A DNA stretch of 9,308 bases from Chloroflexota bacterium. Lineage in GTDB: Bacteria > Chloroflexota > Anaerolineae > Anaerolineales > Anaerolineaceae. The position numbers were made by a program, and so were the translations under genes. This document shows positions 1 through 6,104 of this stretch, in pieces. The notes beneath the pieces are model-generated. The model had not been told where the DNA came from. It searched no databases and saw only the letters and a list, made by a program, of their open reading frames with translations. How positions within the stretch are numbered: position 1 is the stretch's first letter; each line of letters opens with the position of its first letter. The DNA lies in assembly GCA_023406965.1 (NCBI GenBank), contig JAEXTI010000285.1, positions 1 to 9,308 on the forward strand, written 5' to 3'.

Positions 1-170
1 TGGCTAACCTACATGCCTTGCCGCCCACCCACATTGCTCGCCTAACCAAGAAATCTTCATCGCGAAGTCGTATTCTCAGTTGCTTTTCTCGTGGCCTGGA
101 TGTGATCTTGGCTGCTTTGATAAACCGTGATCCCCTACCTTTCGGCCGTTTCTTCCCGGACCCTTGGCCC

Positions 171-200
171 TTAAAAACCTACCCTTGAGAGGAGGGTAGG
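171..200 (-). terminator. Intrinsic terminator of the CoA-transferase operon
   Basis: Read on the minus strand, an 8-bp perfect stem (CCTACCCT, 200-193, with AGGGTAGG, 185-178) closes a 7-nt loop and is followed directly by five T residues (177-173). This is the form of a rho-independent terminator. It lies about 93 nt past the stop of the CoA-transferase B gene, with no further minus-strand gene before it, so it probably ends that operon. Read on the plus strand the hairpin is followed by G-rich sequence and would not terminate. Confidence 0.75.
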
Positions 201-293
201 GTGGGGGAAATACCGCAAATATGGCGAAAGGTCTCAGGTTTTTTAGAACAAAAATCCATGATGCGTTTACCCTACCGTCAGTTCGGACCCACG

Positions 294-1064
294 TTACTTT
301 AAGTAGATTTTGCCTGGGTCCAGCTCTTCACGCAGGATGCGCAGTTCTTCCTCCGTAGGCAGTTCGGTGTGGCGCAGATCGGCGGCCACTTTGAGCGGCC
401 AGCCGGTGTTTTCCTGAGCCTGTTCCACCGTGGCGCCGGGATGCAGCGCCGAAAGGATCAACTCGCCATTTTCATCGGGCGTGAGGATTCCCAAATTGGT
501 GACCACGGCCTGGGGGCCGCCGCCGCGCACACCGGCTTGTTTGCGCTCGCCCTGCCCGCTGAGGAATCCCGCCGAGGTGTGGAAATCCACACGGGCCGGA
601 AAGCGCCGTTTTTGGTGCGGGGTCATGATGTAGCAGCGGTTGGCCCAGGCCGAAATTTCCATCGAGCCGCCGGAGCCGGGCAGGCGCACCTTGGGGTGCT
701 GGTAGTCACCGATGACGGTGGCGTTGATGTTGCCGAACTGGTCGATCTGCGCTCCGCCCAGGAAGCCCACGTCCACGTTGCCGCGCTGCAGGTACAGGGT
801 GAAGATATCGTACATGCTGCACACCGCGGCGGCGCCGCTGACCAGGGTGGGGTCGCCGATGGACAGAGGCAGGCGGCTGGGTCGCGCGCCAATTACCCCC
901 GCTTCGTAGATCATGTACAGGTTGGGGGCGTGGGTGCGCCGGGCCAGGTTGCAGGCCAGGTTGGGAATGCCCACACCCACGAATACGACGTCGCCATCGC
1001 GCAGCAGCCGCGCGGCGTTAATCGTCATCAGCTCAGAGGAGGTAAAAGTGGTTGTAGTGTTCAT
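294..1064 (-). CDS. gctB: Class I CoA-transferase subunit B (glutaconate CoA-transferase-like)
   Basis: Beta subunit of a class I (family I) CoA-transferase, which moves CoA between carboxylic acids through a glutamyl-CoA thioester. The 256 residues match the GctB family length (about 250-270). Visible family features are GVGIPNLACNLAR (30-42), YEAG with Glu54 at the position of the catalytic glutamate of Acidaminococcus GctB, FLGGAQID.FGN.N, IGDY.HPK..LPGSGG, KRRFP, and the ending LREELDPGK. Glu54 argues for a true transferase; the related actinobacterial ring-cleaving hydrolase IpdB lacks the canonical glutamate. The substrate cannot be read from the sequence; glutaconate, 3-oxoacid or another dicarboxylate is possible. 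The gene is last in a minus-strand operon, and its A subunit lies 547 bp upstream, separated from it by a GxxExxY gene. The start has only a weak GAG six bases upstream. Confidence 0.9.
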   Translation of the reverse strand: MNTTTTFTSSELMTINAARLLRDGDVVFVGVGIPNLACNLARRTHAPNLYMIYEAGVIGARPSRLPLSIGDPTLVSGAAAVCSMYDIFTLYLQRGNVDVGFLGGAQIDQFGNINATVIGDYQHPKVRLPGSGGSMEISAWANRCYIMTPHQKRRFPARVDFHTSAGFLSGQGERKQAGVRGGGPQAVVTNLGILTPDENGELILSALHPGATVEQAQENTGWPLKVAADLRHTELPTEEELRILREELDPGKIYLK

Positions 1065-1080
1065 AGTTGACTCGGAATTT

Positions 1081-1109
1081 CTCCACGAATTACACGAATG
1101 ACACGAATT
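1081..1109. repeat. Left arm of 29-bp inverted repeat, made of 9-bp CACGAATNA units
   Basis: The arm begins CTC and then contains three successive 9-bp units, CACGAATTA, CACGAATGA and CACGAATT(G). It is the reverse complement of 1534-1562 apart from three mismatches. The similarity extends a few bases outwards as GAATTT (1075-1080), which pairs with AAAATTC at 1563-1569 with one base of slippage. Confidence 0.9.
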
Positions 1110-1124
1110 GTAAAAGGCTTGCCA

Positions 1125-1523
1125 TCAATAAACAATTCGCTTCCATTGAAGGCTGCGCCCGCCAAAATTTACAAGCAACCCGACGGGCATTTTGCTGGCT
1201 TTCAAGTAGTTGATCACCTGGGCTTCTGCTTGGGCCGTAAGCTTGTCGAGAGCTTTTAACTCAATGATGATTTGGCCATAAGCAACCAGATCAGCGGTAA
1301 AGGTTTTTTCAAGCCTCACACCTTTATATTGAATTGGTAGGACTTTTTGCGCCTCAAAGGGGATGTCTCTGGTGCTTAGCTCCATCTCAAAGGATTCCTG
1401 GTAGACCGACTCGAGGAATCCACAGCCTAATTGTGTGTGGACTTCCATCGCCGCTCCAACCAGAGCGTAAACTTCTTTGCCTAATACCAGGTTCTCGTTG
1501 TGAATTGTTTTTTGTACTTCCAT
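1125..1523 (-). CDS. GxxExxY protein, PD-(D/E)XK superfamily
   Basis: A 132-residue member of the GxxExxY family (PDDEXK_3, a predicted PD-(D/E)XK nuclease-like fold) whose biological role is not established. The signature G-F-L-E-S-V-Y is at residues 35-41 (Gly35, Glu38, Tyr41), after the conserved AMEVHTQLG. A likely metal site follows: Asp78 (FTADLV) and Glu88-x-Lys90 (IELKA). The ending with VGLLVNFGG is also typical. Length is normal for the family and all active-site residues are present, so it is probably not decayed. The chosen start has a GGGAAG-type ribosome site and lies just inside the right inverted repeat. The gene is in the same sense as gctA and gctB but has lower G+C. Nuclease activity is inferred from fold only. 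Confidence 0.9.
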   Translation of the reverse strand: MEVQKTIHNENLVLGKEVYALVGAAMEVHTQLGCGFLESVYQESFEMELSTRDIPFEAQKVLPIQYKGVRLEKTFTADLVAYGQIIIELKALDKLTAQAEAQVINYLKASKMPVGLLVNFGGRSLQWKRIVY

Positions 1524-1533
1524 TTCTTCCCAA

Positions 1534-1562
1534 AATTCGTGAAATTCGTGTCATTCGTGGAG
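1534..1562. repeat. Right arm of 29-bp inverted repeat flanking the GxxExxY gene
   Basis: Reverse complement of the left arm with 26 of 29 matches; on the minus strand it reads as CACGAATGA, CACGAATTT, CACGAATT. Further degenerate pieces, such as CCACGAA on the minus strand around 1583-1590, continue outwards towards the gctA stop. The repeat may therefore be longer on this side, or several copies have decayed. Confidence 0.9.
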
Positions 1563-1611
1563 AAAATTCTTTTTGATTCCTTTTCGTGGTATTCGCAGAT
1601 GATAACTCTTT

Positions 1612-2514
1612 TTAGTATTCTCCATAATTGACCGGCCCACTGAACCGCGGGGGTACCTGCAGGCGGGCCAGCGTCTCGGTACCGAGCTTTTCCATGTAGG
1701 CGGCGCGGTCGGGCAGGCCATAGACCCACTCTTTCAGGTAAGCCTGCACACCCTCGTCTGTCTCGCTGATCTCGTCCCACAGCAAGTACAGCTCGTTATC
1801 CCGGTCATAATACCCCTGCGTATAGGAAGGGTGCGCGCAGTAGGGCACGTGTACCACCGCGTCCACGATGAACTCGGGGATCAGTGTGCGGTTGGGGTCC
1901 GCGCGGATCACGGCCTCGTCCACAATCTCCTCGGCAGTCAGCACCACCCGTTTGGCGGCGAAGGCGGCCTCTTTCTGCTCGCCGATGATCCCCCAAATCT
2001 GAGCGTTGCCCCGCGCATCGGCCCGCTGGACATGCACTACCGCCACGTCCGGGTGCAGCGGTGGCACCACGATCACCTCTTTGCCCGAGTAGGGGTCGGT
2101 CACGCGGCGGTACAGCGGGTTGGCCTGCTCCAGGTCGGGCGCGGCAGTCTGGTTCATGGGCAGGAAAGGCAGCCCCGAGGCGCCCGCTTGCAAGCGGGTA
2201 ATCATGCCAAAGTGCGAGTATTCCTCCCACTCGATCTGCCCCGCCTCCCCCATGCGCCGCAGCACCTTCAGCGACCCCACGCCCGGGTTGCCCATGTAGG
2301 AGAAAATCACCTTTTTGGCGCATCCAGCCGCCACCATCTGGTCGTAGACCAGGTCGGGTGTGGCGCGCGCCAGGATCAAATCCTTGCGCCCCTGCCGGAT
2401 GATCTCATGGCCTGCCGCGAAAGGGATCAAGTGGGTGAACCCGGCCAGGTAGACACAATCACCATCGTGAACGTTTTGCGCAATGGCTTCGGAAAGAGAA
2501 CACAGTTTATTCAT
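1612..2514 (-). CDS. gctA: Class I CoA-transferase subunit A (glutaconate CoA-transferase-like)
   Basis: Alpha subunit partner of the gctB product, 300 residues (family about 290-320). Recognisable blocks run in the order of glutaconate CoA-transferase A: SLSEAIAQNVHDGDCVYLAGF near the N-terminus, GNPGVGS (75-81), IEWEEYSH (94-101), LGLPFLP-like SGLPFLPM (113-120), VPPLHPDVAVVHVQRAD..GN (150-170), EEIVDE (195-200), IPEFIVDAVVHVPYCAHPS (212-230) and KEWVYGL (261-267). The active site would form with Glu54 of the B subunit. It follows the small membrane protein gene by 15 bp, so co-transcription is likely. No Shine-Dalgarno is visible before the ATG; the TCAACTATGAA start context is identical to that of gctB. 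IpdA-like CoA hydrolases are the main alternative family. Confidence 0.9.
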   Translation of the reverse strand: MNKLCSLSEAIAQNVHDGDCVYLAGFTHLIPFAAGHEIIRQGRKDLILARATPDLVYDQMVAAGCAKKVIFSYMGNPGVGSLKVLRRMGEAGQIEWEEYSHFGMITRLQAGASGLPFLPMNQTAAPDLEQANPLYRRVTDPYSGKEVIVVPPLHPDVAVVHVQRADARGNAQIWGIIGEQKEAAFAAKRVVLTAEEIVDEAVIRADPNRTLIPEFIVDAVVHVPYCAHPSYTQGYYDRDNELYLLWDEISETDEGVQAYLKEWVYGLPDRAAYMEKLGTETLARLQVPPRFSGPVNYGEY

Positions 2515-2529
2515 AGTTGAATTAAAAAA

Positions 2530-2904
2530 TCACTTTTTCTTGGATTTGGACTTGGAATCGTAATTTGAACTGGAACTGGAGCCTCCACCCGATTGGCCGC
2601 CCTGAGAGGAACGGTTTTGCGGTGGGGGCGATGAGCGTTTGAAGGAAGGCAAACGGAAGGCGGGTTTGGTTGGTTTGACGGTCTTTCGCTCGCGCATCCG
2701 CTTGATGATCGTAAAGCGCCCAGCGGGGGCAGCAGGCTGGTTGGGTGAGCGCCAGCGCAGGTACAGACCCAGCACCACGGTCACCAGCCCAAAGAAGAAA
2801 TATCCAAAGGCCGGTTTGTCACCCAGGTCGGTAATGACGAACAAGGCCACCAGGGCGGCGCCGACGATGGTGAAAAAATTTCCCAGGCGATGCGTGAAGG
2901 TCAT
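2530..2904 (-). CDS. Small two-TM membrane protein with Ser/Gly/Lys-rich tail
   Basis: Hypothetical protein of 124 residues that I do not recognise. Two hydrophobic segments (about 8-25 and 31-50) flank a short loop, LGDKPAF, and could form a membrane hairpin. A basic, proline-containing stretch follows (about 62-95, IIKRMRERK, FRLPSFKRS), then a low-complexity tail of Gly, Ser and finally Lys (SKSKSKKK). By the positive-inside rule the tail would be cytoplasmic. The gene lies 56 bp after the aldehyde dehydrogenase gene and 15 bp before gctA on the same strand, so it belongs to that transcription unit. No ribosome site precedes the ATG; instead a very strong hairpin lies 12 bp upstream. No function can be assigned. 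Confidence 0.75.
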   Translation of the reverse strand: MTFTHRLGNFFTIVGAALVALFVITDLGDKPAFGYFFFGLVTVVLGLYLRWRSPNQPAAPAGRFTIIKRMRERKTVKPTKPAFRLPSFKRSSPPPQNRSSQGGQSGGGSSSSSNYDSKSKSKKK

Positions 2905-2916
2905 AGGTGGTGAGAT

Positions 2917-2949
2917 TCCCGGCCGGGTGGTTTTGCCATCCGGCCGGGA
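2917..2949 (-). promoter_or_regulatory. Strong intergenic mRNA hairpin in the aldehyde dehydrogenase operon
   Basis: A 14-bp stem closes a 5-nt loop (2931-2935). Ten GC-rich pairs (2917-2926 with 2940-2949) are perfect, then come one G-T wobble and three more pairs. It starts 11 bp after the dehydrogenase stop and ends 12 bp before the start of the membrane protein gene. No T-run follows on the minus strand, so it is not a standard intrinsic terminator. It could protect the upstream mRNA 3' end, act as a processing site, or lower expression of the downstream genes. Confidence 0.6.
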
Positions 2950-2960
2950 GCAGGATCAAC

Positions 2961-4547
2961 TCAGGCGCGGCGCACGAGCGTGCGAATTTGCTCGTGCATA
3001 TACAACGGCACGTAATACACGCCGCCGGAATTCTTGCCGGAAGCCCCGGAGCCCTTCCAGCCACCAAAGGGTTGGAATCCCGGCCACGCGCCGGTAGTAG
3101 CCCCTTGCGGGCGGTTGGCGTAGGTAACACCGGCTTCGATCTTGTCGAAGAACCATTCCACTTCTTCGTCCGAGCCGTACACCCCGGCGGTCAGTCCATA
3201 AGCCACGTCGTTGGCGCGGGTCATGGCCTCGTCCAGGTTCTTGACTTTGGCCAGCGTGGTGATGGGCACGAACATTTCCTGCTGCCACAGGATGTGCTCG
3301 GCGGACAGGTTGTCTACCAGGGTAGGGGTAACGAAATAACCCTTGGCATAATCACCCTCGCTCAATATCTTGCCGCCGGTCAGGATGCGCCCGTGCTGGT
3401 GCAAATCTTCGCTGAAATTCTGGTAATCGCGGTACGAGCCACGGTTGACCACCGGGCCCATGTTCACGCTGCGTTCGGTCGGGTCGCCGATGACCAGCTT
3501 GTTGGTCAAGGCCACAATGCGCTTCACCAGCTCGTCGTAGACGGGTTCCTCGATGAACACGCGTGAGCAGGCCGAGCATTTTTGCCCTTGCAAACCAAAG
3601 GCCGAGCGCACAATGCCCGTGGCGGCGTCTTCCAGGTTGGCGTGACGCGAAACGATCGCCGGGTTCTTGCCGCCCAACTCCAGGATGGCGGGCCGCACGT
3701 AGCGCCCGTTGGCAAAGTCGCGATAGATCTTCATGCCCACGTCGAACGAGCCGGTGAAGGTCACGCCGTCCACCTCGGGGCTGTCGATGAGGGCCTGGCC
3801 CAATGTGCTGCCCGGGCCAGTCACGTAGTTGAACACGCCGTCGGGCAGGCCCGCTTCGCGCATGCACTCGGCGATCAGGCGCGCCGTCCAGGGGGTGTCG
3901 GTGGCAGGTTTGGCCACCACCGTGTTGCCCGCCACCAGCGCCGCGCCGGTGGGGCCGCCCGTCAGCGCGCCGGGAAAGTTGAAGGGGCTGATCACCAGCC
4001 ACACGCCGTAAGGGCGCAACACCGACATGTTGGTGGACTGGAACCCGACGAGCGGGTCGCGGTTCATCTCCGTGACGAAACCTTTGTGCTCCTCGATCGA
4101 TTGGCATGCGTAGCGCAGCAGGTCGGCGGTTTCGGCCACGTCGCCGAGCGCTTCCATGCGGTTCTTGCCCACTTCCATGGCCATGACCACGCCCATCTCA
4201 AAGATACGCCGGTCCATGATGTCGGCGGCTTTGCGCACCAGGGCCACGCGCTCCTGCCAGGGGGTGCGACTCCAGGCCGGGAAGGCTTTGCGCGCCGCAA
4301 CCATCGCGTCGTGCGCATCCTGGGCGGTGCCTTTTTGGAACACGCCCAACAGCACATCCGTGTTGGCCGGCGAGCGGTTCTCAAACTTCTCGGCGGCATA
4401 ACGCTCTTTGCCGTCGATAATCATGGCGTGCTCCTTGCCCAAATTGGCCTTGACCTGGGCCAGCGCTTCTTCAAAGCGGGTATGGAGCTCTTCGGGTGGG
4501 TTGAACATGGTGGAATAGGTCAGCTTGAACGGGGTATCGGCTGCCAT
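2961..4547 (-). CDS. Aldehyde dehydrogenase, 1-pyrroline-5-carboxylate dehydrogenase (RocA/PutA type)
   Basis: NAD(P)-dependent aldehyde dehydrogenase, most like L-glutamate gamma-semialdehyde dehydrogenase, which makes glutamate in proline and arginine breakdown. From the chosen start it has 528 residues (RocA about 515). Visible active-site elements are Asn190 in ISPFNFP, GSFDVG for the nucleotide, the general base Glu290 in LELGGKNP, and the nucleophile Cys324 in GQKCSACSR, a run typical of P5C dehydrogenases. FGGWKGSG closes the fold. An upstream in-frame ATG (4673) would give 570 residues. I reject it because the promoter (4646-4617) lies inside that extension, while ATG 4547 has a GGGAGG site ten bases upstream. 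It is first in the operon with the CoA-transferase genes, which hints at amino acid or carboxylate catabolism. Exact substrate is inferred. Confidence 0.9.
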   Translation of the reverse strand: MAADTPFKLTYSTMFNPPEELHTRFEEALAQVKANLGKEHAMIIDGKERYAAEKFENRSPANTDVLLGVFQKGTAQDAHDAMVAARKAFPAWSRTPWQERVALVRKAADIMDRRIFEMGVVMAMEVGKNRMEALGDVAETADLLRYACQSIEEHKGFVTEMNRDPLVGFQSTNMSVLRPYGVWLVISPFNFPGALTGGPTGAALVAGNTVVAKPATDTPWTARLIAECMREAGLPDGVFNYVTGPGSTLGQALIDSPEVDGVTFTGSFDVGMKIYRDFANGRYVRPAILELGGKNPAIVSRHANLEDAATGIVRSAFGLQGQKCSACSRVFIEEPVYDELVKRIVALTNKLVIGDPTERSVNMGPVVNRGSYRDYQNFSEDLHQHGRILTGGKILSEGDYAKGYFVTPTLVDNLSAEHILWQQEMFVPITTLAKVKNLDEAMTRANDVAYGLTAGVYGSDEEVEWFFDKIEAGVTYANRPQGATTGAWPGFQPFGGWKGSGASGKNSGGVYYVPLYMHEQIRTLVRRA

Positions 4548-4557
4548 AAAAAACAGA

Positions 4558-4563
4558 CCTCCC
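4558..4563 (-). promoter_or_regulatory. Ribosome binding site deciding the aldehyde dehydrogenase start
   Basis: GGGAGG on the minus strand, ten bases before ATG 4547. It supports this start over the in-frame upstream ATG at 4673. Confidence 0.75.
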
Positions 4564-4616
4564 AAACTGAGAAAACGGATTGGAAAACGCGCCCCGGAAC
4601 GCTCCGGGCAGTTAAC

Positions 4617-4646
4617 AGTATAGCCCAGGGGCCGGGGGTTTGGCAA
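4617..4646 (-). promoter_or_regulatory. Sigma-70-like promoter for the aldehyde dehydrogenase/CoA-transferase operon
   Basis: On the minus strand TTGCCA (4646-4641) and TATACT (4622-4617) are 18 bp apart, each matching five of six consensus bases. Transcription would start near 4610, giving a leader of about 60 nt. The leader contains a small hairpin near its start (CCCGGA/TCCGGG, 4608-4603 with 4598-4593). Found by eye only. Confidence 0.55.
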
Positions 4647-4674
4647 GTTGGGCTGAGTCGTTTTCCTCGACATC

Positions 4675-4683
4675 TGATATGAT
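4675..4683 (+). promoter_or_regulatory. Extended -10 promoter for the phosphatase-superfamily gene
   Basis: TGATATGAT fits an extended -10 (TGnTATAAT, one mismatch). Transcription would start near 4690, only about 17 nt before ATG 4707, with the AAAGGAAAG ribosome site (4693-4701) between. No good -35 is seen, as is allowed for extended -10 promoters. Confidence 0.4.
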
Positions 4684-4706
4684 TCGGCATAGAAAGGAAA
4701 GATGTC

Positions 4707-5993
4707 ATGCTCGATCTCACCCCTGAACTCTTACCCCGCCTCGAGTCCCACCGCCTGCCGGGCCTGGACCTGGGCCCGCAGGGTTACGCCCCACGTTACG
4801 ACGGTTATTCTCTGGCGAATTTGCCCGCGGGAATCTTCCGCTTTCTGGGGGCAGAGCCTTTCGATAACATGGCCTCTGCCCTGGACGACGCTCTGCTCGG
4901 CCCGCTGGCGGGCCGTTACCGCCGCGTGGTGCTGGGTGTCATCGACGGGCTGGGCCTGGAGCAGTTCCAGGCGGCCCTGGCCGACCCCGAAACCGGCCTG
5001 GCAGAAGCGCTGGGCGAGGAAGCTGTCCTGGCTCCGCTGACCAGCGTCGTCCCGGCCACCACCTCCACCGCCTTAACCACCCTGTGGACCGGGGCTTACC
5101 CCGCCGAGCATGGCGTGGTGGGCTATGAGATGTACCTGAAAGAATACGGCGTGACCGCCAACATGATCCTCCATGCCCCGGCCACCTTCGCTGGGGATGT
5201 GGGCAGCCTCAGCAAGGCGGGTTTCCGCCCCGAGACCTTTCTGCCCGTACCCGGGGTGGCAACCGGCCTGTCCGCTCAGGGCGTGCAAACCACAGTTTTA
5301 CAATATTACGCCATAGCTCGTTCGGGGCTTTCGACCATGCTTTTTCAGGGGGCTAAAGTCGCGCCGGTGTGGAGCCTCAGCGACCTGTTCGTCTCGCTGG
5401 AGGAGCGCCTGTCCGCGCGCGGAGACGGGCGCGAATACCTGTACTTCTACTGGAGCGCGCTGGATGACCTGATGCACCGCTACAATCCGGGCGATGAGCG
5501 CGTACGCCTGGAGTTGACCGTGCTGGCGCGCCACCTGGGACGTTTCCTGGCCCGGGCGCGCAGCCAGGGGCAGGGCGACACGCTCTTTTTGCTCACCGCC
5601 GACCACGGGCACGTCTCGACGCCGCTGCGCTCGGTGTGCGACCTGCGCGAGCAGCCCGAATTGCTGAATTGCCTCTCTATGCTGCCCGCTGGGGAGAGCC
5701 GTTTGGCCTTTGCTTTCCTGCGCCCTGGGCGCGAGCAGCGCTTCCTTGAGGGCTTAGAGCAGGCCTGGCCCGGCAGCCTGCGCGTTTACCCGAGTGAGCA
5801 AGCCCTGGCGGCAGGGTTGTTTGGCCCGCGTGGAATGCATCCCCGCTTGCCCGACCGGGTGGGAGATGTAATCCTGGCGGCGCAAGGAGATACGTCTCTG
5901 TGGTGGTCCAGCAAGGAGAATGTGATGCTGGGCCGCCACGGCGGTCTGACCCGCACCGAAATGCTCGTGCCACTCGTTGCAACCACGATCTAG
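4707..5993 (+). CDS. Alkaline phosphatase superfamily hydrolase (nucleotide pyrophosphatase/phosphodiesterase-like)
   Basis: A 428-residue metal-dependent phospho-hydrolase of the type I phosphodiesterase / alkaline phosphatase superfamily. The two-metal site can be traced: Asp80 (LGVIDGLG), nucleophile Thr119 in VPATTSTALTTLWTGAYPAEHG, a block with Asp253/Asp254 and His257 (WSALDDLMHRYNP), Asp299-His300 (TADHGH) and His411 (GRHGGLT). The order matches NPP-type enzymes. I see no signal peptide or membrane segment, so it is probably cytoplasmic. The start has AAAGGAAAG about eight bases upstream; an out-of-frame ATG lies five bases earlier. It is transcribed alone, divergently from the aldehyde dehydrogenase gene. 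The substrate (phosphodiester, phosphonate or sugar phosphate) cannot be told. Confidence 0.88.
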   Translation: MLDLTPELLPRLESHRLPGLDLGPQGYAPRYDGYSLANLPAGIFRFLGAEPFDNMASALDDALLGPLAGRYRRVVLGVIDGLGLEQFQAALADPETGLAEALGEEAVLAPLTSVVPATTSTALTTLWTGAYPAEHGVVGYEMYLKEYGVTANMILHAPATFAGDVGSLSKAGFRPETFLPVPGVATGLSAQGVQTTVLQYYAIARSGLSTMLFQGAKVAPVWSLSDLFVSLEERLSARGDGREYLYFYWSALDDLMHRYNPGDERVRLELTVLARHLGRFLARARSQGQGDTLFLLTADHGHVSTPLRSVCDLREQPELLNCLSMLPAGESRLAFAFLRPGREQRFLEGLEQAWPGSLRVYPSEQALAAGLFGPRGMHPRLPDRVGDVILAAQGDTSLWWSSKENVMLGRHGGLTRTEMLVPLVATTI

Positions 5994-6008
5994 ATCGTTG
6001 GTTTGTAG

Positions 6009-6085
6009 GTTGGATTGAGGGCGGCTTACGCGTGCCCCTTGGTTGTCGATAAAGGGAGCCTTCGACCAATCGCCCGAAACCCAAC
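6009..6085. repeat. Imperfect inverted-repeat element between convergent genes
   Basis: Outer arms 6009-6023 and 6071-6085 are inverted copies with 12 of 15 matches. An inner pair, TTGGT..TCGA (6039-6049) with TCGACCAA (6062-6069), adds a second stem with a 2-nt bulge, so the whole piece can fold into one long hairpin. The outer motif GTAGGTTGG..TTGAGG / AAACCCAAC resembles interspersed repeats common in many environmental genomes. It lies between two convergent genes and may also limit read-through, although no T-run is present. Confidence 0.55.
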
Positions 6086-6104
6086 AATTCCCTGATTATG
6101 ACGG

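Larger units (their letters stand above)
1081..1562 (-). mobile_element. Inverted-repeat-bounded GxxExxY cassette inserted between gctA and gctB
   Basis: A 482-bp unit is bounded by two 29-bp inverted arms (1081-1109 and 1534-1562) that match at 26 of 29 positions, and its only content is the GxxExxY gene. The arms lie 15 bp from the gene's stop and 10 bp from its start. Hand-counted blocks inside the gene are 42-48% G+C, against about 68% in a block of gctA, which suggests a separate origin. I see no target-site duplication and no transposase, so the means of movement is unknown. Removing the unit would leave gctA and gctB about 65 bp apart, a normal operon spacing. The 'mobile' label is inference; the repeats and the gene's position are seen directly. 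Confidence 0.5.

Noticed and set aside
3..188. Open plus-strand frame running in from the left edge (61 codons, ending TGA at 186-188)
   Set aside because: No recognisable protein similarity, no codon signature I can support, and a minus-strand frame over the same bases is also open. It may be the tail of a gene outside the window, but I cannot support it.
369..1070. Long plus-strand open frame opposite gctB
   Set aside because: Antisense shadow of a clear CoA-transferase gene in GC-rich DNA.
1075..1569. Target-site duplication at the ends of the GxxExxY cassette
   Set aside because: The matching GAATTT/AAATTC bases are inverted and belong to the repeat; no direct duplication is seen just outside.
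1481..1780. 99-codon minus-strand frame covering the right repeat arm and the end of gctA
   Set aside because: It overlaps gctA in another frame, and its C-terminal part is just the translated ATTCGTG repeat.
3582..4682. 366-codon plus-strand open frame opposite the aldehyde dehydrogenase
   Set aside because: Antisense shadow; composition rich in His, Arg, Gly and Ala with no domain, while the minus strand encodes a complete enzyme.
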